Source: Deltaproteobacteria bacterium (GTDB taxonomy: Bacteria > SAR324 > NAC60-12). Taken from it: a stretch of 14,217 nucleotides of DNA. Shown here piece by piece: positions 1 to 5,727 of this stretch. The position numbers and the translations under genes are program-made. The notes beneath the pieces are model-generated. The model worked only from the letters and a program-made list of their open reading frames with translations. It ran no database searches and was not told the origin of the DNA. Every line of letters starts with the position of its first letter. The stretch's first letter is position 1. The stretch lies in assembly GCA_002716165.1 (NCBI GenBank), contig PAZT01000005.1:1-14217 (forward strand). Reading direction: 5' to 3'.

Positions 1-54
1 CAATTGAAATAAAATGTTATTTTAAGAAATATTTTTTTAGAAAAAATAGATAAA

Positions 55-1119
55 CTATGATCTTGGTCTCAAAAACAACTTAACCTTGATGGACTGCACT
101 CGCTCATTACGGATTAACTTGATAATTATTTCATCTCCAGATCTACGTGTTTCTATTTGCTGTGCCAAATCTTCCATTGTAGTAACCTTGGTTTGATTGA
201 TATGTGTAATAATGTCACCTCCCCAAGGGATTTTATAATTACCAACCTTGACTGTTTTGGTAGCGCCAATTAATCCCGCTTGGTCTGCTGATGCTCCTTC
301 CACAACTCTTGCAACTAATACTCCTTCAGGCACATCAATGCCTATCCTTTGAAGATAAACAGTTGGTATAGGTTCAATTCCAAGCCAAGGACGACGTACA
401 TATCCATATTCCAATAAATCTGGCAGTATCCGCAAAGCAGTATCGCTAGGTACCGCAAATCCAATACCAACACTGCCAGAAGTACCTATTATTGCGGTAT
501 TAATTCCAATTACTTTACCTTCTGAATCCAGTAGAGGACCACCAGAATTACCTGGATTTATTGCTGCATCAGTCTGTATAATTCCTTCAATTTTACGTCC
601 ATTTTTTGCAGCTATGGTACGCCCCAAAGCACTTATTATTCCTGTTGTCAAAGTCAATCTTAGTCCAAAAGGATTTCCTAGTGCCAAAACTTTTTGGCCA
701 ACTACAATTTCCCTTGAATTTGAAAATGTAAGATAATCATAGCTACTTGAAGGTGCATCAATTCTAATTACAGCCAGATCATTGTTTGGATCTGCACCAA
801 TAAGTTCACCTGGCCATTGACTATTATCTGATAGAGTGATAATCAATTTTCTAGCATTTTCTACGACATGATAATTAGTAACAATTGTTCCAGAATCATC
901 AATTAAAAATCCAGTGCCTGATCCAGATTCAGTAGGGATTGCTCGGTAAAAAAAATCATAATTTAGACCAATATTGCTTATATTAACAACTGCCTTGCTG
1001 CTTTTTTCATAAATATTGATGTTTTTCTGTTCTTCTACTGAAAAACGCGTAACACCATGTACATTTAATATGCAGAGATTAGAAAGAAATATCAGGAAAA
1101 TAAATTTTTGTTTAAACAT
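55..1119 (-). CDS. HtrA/Deg-family trypsin-like serine protease with one PDZ domain
   Basis: Envelope protease of the HtrA/DegQ/DegS family, which degrades or senses misfolded exported proteins. The 354-residue product starts with a basic-hydrophobic segment (residues 1-22, ending Val-His-Gly) that reads as a signal peptide or a short membrane anchor. The chymotrypsin-like domain follows with a complete catalytic triad: His84 in TNYHVV, Asp114 in NNDLAV and Ser192 in GNSGGP. A single PDZ domain covers about 244-350. Two PDZ domains are usual for DegP/DegQ (about 450-500 aa), so one PDZ and this length resemble DegS/AlgW. The loop between strands that is long in DegP (LA loop) is short here. 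No Shine-Dalgarno sequence precedes the ATG, but an extended -10 promoter lies about 75 bases upstream. It is transcribed away from pdxA and stands alone. Whether it acts as a general protease or a regulatory one cannot be told from sequence. The family is certain; the subfamily is not. Confidence 0.93.
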   Translation of the reverse strand: MFKQKFIFLIFLSNLCILNVHGVTRFSVEEQKNINIYEKSSKAVVNISNIGLNYDFFYRAIPTESGSGTGFLIDDSGTIVTNYHVVENARKLIITLSDNSQWPGELIGADPNNDLAVIRIDAPSSSYDYLTFSNSREIVVGQKVLALGNPFGLRLTLTTGIISALGRTIAAKNGRKIEGIIQTDAAINPGNSGGPLLDSEGKVIGINTAIIGTSGSVGIGFAVPSDTALRILPDLLEYGYVRRPWLGIEPIPTVYLQRIGIDVPEGVLVARVVEGASADQAGLIGATKTVKVGNYKIPWGGDIITHINQTKVTTMEDLAQQIETRRSGDEIIIKLIRNERVQSIKVKLFLRPRS

Positions 1120-1193
1120 ATTTTAAATTATTTAATAGCTTCAATTGACAGAAGTTTCCCATCTATTTGGAGAATTTTTTCAGTAAAATCTAA

Positions 1194-1202
1194 ATTATAC
1201 CA
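1194..1202 (-). promoter_or_regulatory. Extended -10 promoter candidate for the HtrA protease
   Basis: On the minus strand this reads TGGTATAAT, a perfect extended -10 (TGn plus TATAAT). A weak -35-like TTGTAC lies 18 bases further upstream (plus-strand 1218-1223), as is usual for extended -10 promoters, which tolerate a poor -35. Transcription would begin near 1187 and leave a leader of about 68 bases before the protease ATG. This is a motif match only. Confidence 0.45.
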
Positions 1203-1301
1203 AATTTTCAACTATCAGTACAATATCTTCTGAAAAACCAAATCAATTTAGGTATATATTTTCAATTGATACAGTTAAATCAATCTTAATAGGTTTACAC
1301 G

Positions 1302-1319
1302 ATGAAACATAAGTTTCAT
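1302..1319. repeat. Perfect 7-bp inverted repeat with 4-base loop
   Basis: ATGAAAC and GTTTCAT are exact reverse complements separated by ataa. It lies in the middle of the divergent gap, about 100 bases upstream of the protease promoter candidate and far from pdxA. It could be an operator for a dimeric regulator or part of an unannotated transcript. There is no T-run beside it, so it is not terminator-like. Confidence 0.3.
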
Positions 1320-1648
1320 AAGCTATTTAGTTAACTTTTGCTTGGTTTGATAAATTGTAAGCTGAACCTTTTTTAAATTGAATCAAAAAGACTTTTTAAG
1401 CCTTCTGGAAAAACCATCCCCTAGATTTTCAGCAAATAAATTCATCAACTTGATAATTATTCGCAGGAAATAAGATTTCATTATTTTCTTATATAGTTTT
1501 TATTTGAACAAGGAGTCCTTGAAATTTAGTGCTAATAGATGATCAAATTTTTTCAGTTTCGGGAAATAATAGGAAAGGCTAAATTTTGCAGCATTATAGT
1601 AAATTAAAAATGTGTGACTAGACTGTTTTCGCTTAATGAATAAGTTAT

Positions 1649-1678
1649 TTGATTGCAGAAAAGACTTTCAAATATACT
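1649..1678 (+). promoter_or_regulatory. Sigma-70-like promoter candidate upstream of pdxA
   Basis: TTGATT (1649-1654) and TATACT (1673-1678) are separated by 18 bases, a fair match to the -35/-10 consensus. Transcription would start near 1685 and give a leader of about 200 bases, which would include the small hairpins TTGAAA-aag-TTTCAA (1780-1794) and GATAAATTTATC (1816-1827). In DNA this AT-rich such matches are common by chance. Confidence 0.25.
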
Positions 1679-1884
1679 TAATAAAAAAAGGTATCTGTAT
1701 TTTTTTCTGAAAGCTCTAGAATTGTTTGCTTTGCTCCTTCTTCAGAGTGATGTTATCTTAATATGTCACTTATTTAAAATTGAAAAAGTTTCAAAACATT
1801 TGCTTTAACAACACAGATAAATTTATCAGTACCAAGAGTTAATTTATTCTCTAAATTCATAAACTTTTCAAAAAGATTAAAAAA

Positions 1885-2907
1885 ATGCCAAAGAAGTCAA
1901 AAATAAGAATTGGCATCACAATGGGAGATCCAAACGGCATTGGGCCTGAAGTTTTGACACGAGCCCTTAATTACCTTCACCCTTTTAATAACTGGACCCC
2001 CTTAATTTTCGGTGATCTGGAAATTATAAATGGAATCAATAAATCCTTAGGTAGTTCTCTCTCATACGAGTCAATTCCCAACAATTATGATCTGCCGATT
2101 GAAGAACTTGATGATTCTTTTTGCATTCATGTAATTGATTTGCCCATAAAAAATAATCGAAATTGGGAACTAGGTTTGTGTTCCTCATGGGGAGGGGCAT
2201 CAGCCTTTAAATATATTCACAACGCTATAAAATGGGCAAACAAAAAAAAAATTAATGCTGTTGTCACAGCCCCAATTTCAAAAGAGGCAATTTTTTCTGC
2301 AGGTTATGATTTTCCAGGACATACTGAAATATTTTCTCACTACAGCAATGGAGCGCGCTCTGTAATGATGCTGTCAGTAGATAACTTAAGAGCTTCTATG
2401 GTAACGCTGCATATGTCATTACGTCGAGCTCTGGATTCACTTACGCCAGAATTGATACTTGAAGTAATTGAAATAAGTGACTCTGGACTCAGAAGAATGG
2501 GTATTAAGAATCCTAAACTTGGTATTGCAGGACTAAATCCGCATGCAGGAGAAAATGGGTTATTTGGTGATGAAGAAAAACAAATCATTATCCCTGCATT
2601 AGATCTTGCTCGCAACAAAAATCTGCTATGTGAAGGACCATTTCCTCCAGATACTATTTTTCTGGAACACAGAAAGGGATTGTTTGACGCAGTAGTTGCT
2701 CTTTATCATGATCAAGCATTGATACCTCTTAAGTTGTACGGATTTGATCGTGCTGTAAACATAACTTTAGGGCTACCTATCATAAGAACATCGCCTGACC
2801 ATGGGACTGCTTTCCAGCTTGCTCCAAAATTGGAGGCTAATCCAAGTTCTATGATAGAATCAATTAAGATGGCTCTTAGGATGACCTCAACATCCATTCG
2901 TGTCTAA
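1885..2907 (+). CDS. pdxA: 4-hydroxythreonine-4-phosphate dehydrogenase
   Basis: PdxA oxidises 4-phosphohydroxy-L-threonine with NAD(P)+ in the deoxyxylulose-5-phosphate-dependent pathway to pyridoxine 5'-phosphate, acting as a cytosolic metal-dependent homodimer. The 340-residue protein carries the family's hallmarks in order: the N-terminal MGDPNGIGPE signature (13-22), FPGHTE in the middle, the three divalent-metal histidines His176 (LHMSL), His220 (NPHAGE) and His275 (YHDQ), and the C-terminal SPDHGTAF block. Length is close to the usual 320-340 aa, and nothing is missing. The ATG at 1885 fits the conserved N-terminus, although only A-rich sequence and no Shine-Dalgarno precedes it. The common neighbours surA and ksgA are absent: the gene stands alone between a 765-base gap and the convergent ftsI. 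PdxA2-type paralogues that act on other substrates exist, but this lone gene with the full PdxA motif set most likely serves B6 synthesis. Confidence 0.93.
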   Translation: MPKKSKIRIGITMGDPNGIGPEVLTRALNYLHPFNNWTPLIFGDLEIINGINKSLGSSLSYESIPNNYDLPIEELDDSFCIHVIDLPIKNNRNWELGLCSSWGGASAFKYIHNAIKWANKKKINAVVTAPISKEAIFSAGYDFPGHTEIFSHYSNGARSVMMLSVDNLRASMVTLHMSLRRALDSLTPELILEVIEISDSGLRRMGIKNPKLGIAGLNPHAGENGLFGDEEKQIIIPALDLARNKNLLCEGPFPPDTIFLEHRKGLFDAVVALYHDQALIPLKLYGFDRAVNITLGLPIIRTSPDHGTAFQLAPKLEANPSSMIESIKMALRMTSTSIRV

Positions 2908-2924
2908 ATTAGCCGGCTATAGAC
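2902..2924. repeat. Interrupted inverted repeat at the pdxA/ftsI convergent junction
   Basis: GTCTA (2902-2906) pairs with TAGAC (2920-2924), enclosing the perfect 10-base palindrome TAGCCGGCTA (2910-2919). It overlaps the pdxA stop codon and sits between two converging genes, where a shared terminator would be expected. However, an A-run rather than a T-run follows on the plus strand, and no T-run follows on the minus strand, so it is not a standard intrinsic terminator. It is the most GC-rich non-coding spot nearby. Confidence 0.3.
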
Positions 2925-2966
2925 CAAAAGAAAAAATTTAAAACTATACTTAAACACTCATTATAT

Positions 2967-4751
2967 TTAACGAGATGCAGTATTTTTATTTACGTGAATT
3001 TCTGGGAAACTTTCTCCTGGTAGGGGCAATACATCTTTAAACAAAAGAGTTCTATGAACAATTTCATTAAATATTGGCGCTGCAACCGTTCCGCCGTAAT
3101 AAGAAGTTTGAGGTTGTTCAACTATAACCAGAACAGTGACTAGTGGCTCTGATGCTGGTGCAAAACCAACAAATGATGCTATGTATCTAGTTTTAGAATA
3201 TCTTCCCAACTGATGATCAAAAATTTGACTAGTGCCAGTTTTACCCGCAACTTGATAGCCTTTTATCGCTGCTAATTCTGCAGTACCACCAGGTTTAGTA
3301 ACTGATATAAGATACTCTTTAATTAACTCTGAAACCGAAGCTTCTACTACTCGACTGCTAATGCCTGAACCAAATTTTTGAATCAAACTTCCATCATTGT
3401 CCCTGATTTCCTTAATTACTTTGCCATTTTTATCGCGAACATGGTCAAGAATATAAGGTTGAACCCATTTCCCCTGATTAGCAAAAACGTTGGCGGCACT
3501 AACCATTTGCAATGGAGAAACGAGTATAGCCTGTCCAAAAGATATCGTTGCATGATCAATGCTTTTCCATTTTTTGTGCGAAATAACCCTGCCAGATGCT
3601 TCAGCTGCAATACCAGAATTTGGCTTTTGCCCAAAACCAAAAAGCTTAATGTAGTCATAAAATCGGGATGGTGGTATGCTCATGCCAATTTTTGCTGCAC
3701 AAATATTTGATGATTTTTTTAAAATCTGCTGAAGTGTCAACATTCCTTGAGGTGAGGAGTCTCTGATTAAATTACTGCCTATCTTATACACACCTTCTTC
3801 ACAGAAAAATTCTTGATCAGCTGATATAAGACCTTCATTAAGTCCTGCTGCAACTGTAATCATTTTGAATGTAGATCCAGGTTCGTAACCCGCAGTTACC
3901 GCATAATTAAGCTGACGGTCTCTTCCGTAACGTTGATACCGGTTTGGATCATAACCGGGATAATTGGCCATTCCCAGGACCGCTCCAGTTTTAGCGTCCA
4001 TTACTACAGCTGTACCTCGCTCACCACGAGACTTAATTACTCCTTCTTTTAAGGCTTTCTCTGCAAAATGTTGAATAGTACTGTCTATAGTAAGATAGAG
4101 AGAATATTGATCTGGGACTTTTTTTGAAATATTTGAAAGAGGGTCCGTACGGTACATTCCTTCTTTTTCAAGAACATAGGTAACAGGAATGCCTGCAAGC
4201 AAAGACTCATATTTGTGTTCTATACCCTCTAATCCTTGCGTGTCAATCCCAGAATATCCCAAAAGTTGTCCAGCAAAATTACCGTTAGGATAAAATCTTC
4301 GGTATTCCTCTATAAATCCAATTCCCTTTAATCCAAGTTTCTGAACAAGTCTTGCTTGTTTAGGATGTAATCTTCTTTTAATCCAGATAAACTGATGTTT
4401 TGATTTTAATTCATTTAAAAGTTTGTGGTAGGGAATTTTAAGAATTGGGGAAAGTCTCCTTGCATATTCTGAAGGTGAGTAAATTTGGTTTGGTTTTGCA
4501 AACAATGATTTAAGTTTAACTGATACCGCTAAAATTTGCCCATTATTATCTAAAATTCTTCCACGATGCGGTTCCACTTTTACTGTAAGTTCATGTTGAG
4601 ACTTTGCTTTATGAATATAGTAATCTGCTTTAATGATTTGTAAAAAAAATACTTTACCCAAAACCGCAACAAAACATATTCCAAAAAAGAACAAAACGGT
4701 TAGAAGTCTTGATTTGAAACTATAAACTTGAAAACGGGGTGATTGACTCAT
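2967..4751 (-). CDS. ftsI: Septal peptidoglycan transpeptidase, penicillin-binding protein 3
   Basis: Class B penicillin-binding protein that crosslinks septal peptidoglycan in the divisome with FtsW. The 594-residue protein has a short cytoplasmic tail, one membrane segment (about 15-35), a PBP-dimer/pedestal region (about 55-220, with PHRGRILDNNG) and a complete transpeptidase domain. The active-site motifs are SxxK at Ser293-Lys296 (GSTFK), SxN at Ser347-Asn349 (SSN) and KTG at Lys504-Gly506 (KTGTS). There are no C-terminal PASTA domains, unlike many Gram-positive and Bacteroidota homologues, so it fits the Gram-negative FtsI type. The start codon follows the ftsL stop directly (TAA then ATG, no gap), showing co-transcription and probably translational coupling. 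The elongation transpeptidase MrdA is the alternative, but an upstream ftsL argues for FtsI. The usual downstream murE/murF do not follow; the next gene is the convergent pdxA. Confidence 0.93.
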   Translation of the reverse strand: MSQSPRFQVYSFKSRLLTVLFFFGICFVAVLGKVFFLQIIKADYYIHKAKSQHELTVKVEPHRGRILDNNGQILAVSVKLKSLFAKPNQIYSPSEYARRLSPILKIPYHKLLNELKSKHQFIWIKRRLHPKQARLVQKLGLKGIGFIEEYRRFYPNGNFAGQLLGYSGIDTQGLEGIEHKYESLLAGIPVTYVLEKEGMYRTDPLSNISKKVPDQYSLYLTIDSTIQHFAEKALKEGVIKSRGERGTAVVMDAKTGAVLGMANYPGYDPNRYQRYGRDRQLNYAVTAGYEPGSTFKMITVAAGLNEGLISADQEFFCEEGVYKIGSNLIRDSSPQGMLTLQQILKKSSNICAAKIGMSIPPSRFYDYIKLFGFGQKPNSGIAAEASGRVISHKKWKSIDHATISFGQAILVSPLQMVSAANVFANQGKWVQPYILDHVRDKNGKVIKEIRDNDGSLIQKFGSGISSRVVEASVSELIKEYLISVTKPGGTAELAAIKGYQVAGKTGTSQIFDHQLGRYSKTRYIASFVGFAPASEPLVTVLVIVEQPQTSYYGGTVAAPIFNEIVHRTLLFKDVLPLPGESFPEIHVNKNTASR

Positions 4752-5138
4752 TTAGTCTTTTTTGCTGGTTACATCCTGCCAGGACAATTTATATTGTATA
4801 GATTCTGGAGGCTGCATCAGCATTTTACCACCTGCCAGATATTCCAGACGCTGTGGACGTGTAAGATAACTTATTTCAACATCCAATAACTCTAATTGAG
4901 AAGACAATTTTGACCGGTTTGTTTCAAGTAAATCAATTCTGTGAGCAACTTGCCTGAAATTCATCCATTGTGAAAGGTAGAAGATACATCCTGCTGTTAC
5001 CAGTCCCCATATTAGCAAAGTTATTCTAAAAGATTGTAATGATTTCCAAAAAAATCCAGGAACTAGTTTCCACCTGAACTGATTCTTTAGAGAACTTGGA
5101 GTCCTTCTCGAGGAATGAATTAATGATTTTAACGACAT
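4752..5138 (-). CDS. ftsL: Cell division protein FtsL
   Basis: Small bitopic divisome protein that forms a complex with FtsB and FtsQ and recruits FtsW/FtsI. From the ATG at 5138 the product has 128 residues: a basic cytoplasmic tail of about 36 residues, one membrane segment (RITLLIWGLVTAGCIFYL), a heptad-like coiled coil (RQVAHRIDLLETNRSKLSSQ and following), then TRPQRLEYLAG and a short tail. FtsL diverges strongly in sequence, so the call rests on size, topology, coiled coil and position directly before ftsI. An in-frame ATG at 5195 would add 19 residues (MAYLFEILNF onward) that look like a second hydrophobic segment and spoil the expected topology, so I prefer 5138. Neither start has a Shine-Dalgarno sequence. 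The mraZ and mraW genes that usually precede ftsL are absent; instead a non-coding gap follows. Confidence 0.8.
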   Translation of the reverse strand: MSLKSLIHSSRRTPSSLKNQFRWKLVPGFFWKSLQSFRITLLIWGLVTAGCIFYLSQWMNFRQVAHRIDLLETNRSKLSSQLELLDVEISYLTRPQRLEYLAGGKMLMQPPESIQYKLSWQDVTSKKD

Positions 5139-5438
5139 AAAATTATAAGATAAAACAATAATTAGGAAATTCAATATTTCAAATAAGTATGCCATGAAAT
5201 TATTAAAATATTGAATATACTAATACTTTTGCACAAACTGTCCCAAATATATGAGAAATCTTAACAATAAAATAGTGTTACTGTATATAATGATGGTTTA
5301 TAATAAACTCGATTTCCATTATCTTCAAAAAATGCCGATACAATTTACTTTTTTTTATCGATTAATAGTTGACCAAACCAAAATAAATAAATGCCTAATA
5401 ATTAATCAGAAATCAAATATTAAGGTGCATATAAAAAG

Positions 5439-5466
5439 TTGACTAACTTAACATTACTTACATAAT
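5439..5466 (+). promoter_or_regulatory. Sigma-70-like promoter candidate for the fadE-fadB-fadA operon
   Basis: TTGACT (5439-5444) and CATAAT (5461-5466) are each one mismatch from consensus and lie 16 bases apart. This is the best -35/-10 pair in the gap. Transcription would start near 5473 and leave a long leader of about 255 bases before fadE, which would carry the inverted-repeat cluster at 5531-5650 as RNA. Other promoters closer to fadE cannot be excluded. Confidence 0.4.
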
Positions 5467-5530
5467 ATCAAAGAAATAAAATAATTTTTATTTATTAAAA
5501 TGAGCTGGCATAATCTTTGAGAATGTTATG

Positions 5531-5572
5531 GACTTTAAGCAATTGCTTGTTAATAAATCCTTAACAAAAGTC
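5531..5572 (+). other. Possible three-way-junction RNA element in the fad leader
   Basis: GACTTT (5531-5536) pairs with AAAGTC (5567-5572). Inside lie two adjacent helices: the perfect 12-base palindrome AAGCAATTGCTT (5537-5548), which folds as a 4-bp stem with an AATT loop, and GTTAA/TTAAC (5549-5553 and 5561-5565) around a 7-base loop. Only one base of the junction is unpaired. A second copy of AAAGTC follows at 5574-5579 and could replace the first as partner of GACTTT. I match it to no known RNA family. It could equally be a set of protein operators. Confidence 0.3.
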
Positions 5573-5576
5573 AAAA

Positions 5577-5588
5577 GTCTATATAGAC
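5577..5588. promoter_or_regulatory. Perfect 12-base palindrome upstream of fadE, operator candidate
   Basis: GTCTATATAGAC is its own reverse complement. It lies just after the three-way-junction element and about 140 bases before fadE. Perfect even palindromes of this kind are often bound by dimeric repressors of the TetR or GntR type, which commonly control fatty-acid degradation genes, but the sequence is not the E. coli FadR or Pseudomonas PsrA consensus as I know them. Confidence 0.3.
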
Positions 5589-5633
5589 ACGAAATGATCC
5601 GTTTACTTTATGAATCCAAATAATTTCTTTACT

Positions 5634-5654
5634 ACCACTAAGATAGTGGTCTTT
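5634..5654 (+). terminator. Terminator-like or attenuator-like hairpin upstream of fadE
   Basis: ACCACTA (5634-5640) and TAGTGGT (5644-5650) form a perfect 7-bp stem around aga, followed by CTTTT. The stem is short and the T-run has only four T, so intrinsic termination would be weak. It lies about 75 bases before fadE and points the same way, which suggests attenuation of the fad operon or the end of a short leader transcript rather than termination of an upstream gene, because no plus-strand gene precedes it in this gap. Confidence 0.35.
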
Positions 5655-5727
5655 TAAATTTATTTGATGAAAACATCTTGATCTAGCAATATTGCAAAAA
5701 CCATATTTACTAACATAATTATAAATA

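Larger units (their letters stand above)
1120..1884. other. 765-base gap without a recognisable gene, between divergent htrA-like gene and pdxA
   Basis: No coding sequence of useful length is visible on either strand; every frame is broken by frequent stops. The region is strongly AT-rich. It holds the protease promoter candidate (1194-1202), a pdxA promoter candidate (1649-1678), and short inverted repeats: ATTGAT/ATCAAT at 1265-1284, ATGAAAC-ataa-GTTTCAT at 1302-1319, CAAGG-agt-CCTTG at 1509-1521, TTGAAA-aag-TTTCAA at 1780-1794 and the palindrome GATAAATTTATC at 1816-1827. The nonamer TTCAATTGA occurs twice (1140-1148 and 1261-1269). None of these is followed by a clear T-run, so none is a convincing terminator. 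The gap could hold a small RNA or a decayed gene, but I see no direct proof of either. Confidence 0.5.
5139..5727. other. Non-coding divergent gap between ftsL and the fad operon
   Basis: The gap is AT-rich and has no convincing gene. The left part (5196-5430) shows nothing I can assign, apart from where the ftsL promoter must lie. The right part holds a promoter candidate pointing toward fadE (5439-5466) and a dense cluster of inverted repeats (5531-5650), described as separate entries. A 63-residue open frame at 5251-5442 on the plus strand has a composition (Ile/Lys/Asn-rich, no domain) typical of chance reading of AT-rich DNA. Confidence 0.5.

Noticed and set aside
10..24. TAAAAT-gtt-ATTTTA hairpin downstream of the protease gene as its terminator
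   Set aside because: Stem of A-T pairs only with no following T-run of useful length on the minus strand; too weak to call.
1125..1163. SigmaE-like promoter for the HtrA protease (GGAAACTT with TTAAA 16 bases on, minus strand)
   Set aside because: The match has an extra base in the -35 and would start transcription almost at the ATG; the perfect extended -10 further upstream explains expression better.
1509..1521. CAAGG-agt-CCTTG hairpin as a terminator
   Set aside because: Five-base stem without an adjacent T-run on either strand and no gene ending nearby.
2340..2618. Minus-strand open frame inside pdxA
   Set aside because: Lies wholly antisense to a clearly conserved pdxA region containing two metal-binding histidines; no recognisable motif.
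3378..3710. 110-residue plus-strand open frame antisense to ftsI
   Set aside because: Covers the antisense of the transpeptidase domain including the SxN motif; no independent coding evidence.
5251..5442. 63-residue open frame on the plus strand between ftsL and fadE
   Set aside because: Ile/Lys/Asn/Tyr-rich composition typical of random AT-rich DNA, no domain or signal, no ribosome-binding site, and its tail overlaps the best fadE promoter candidate.
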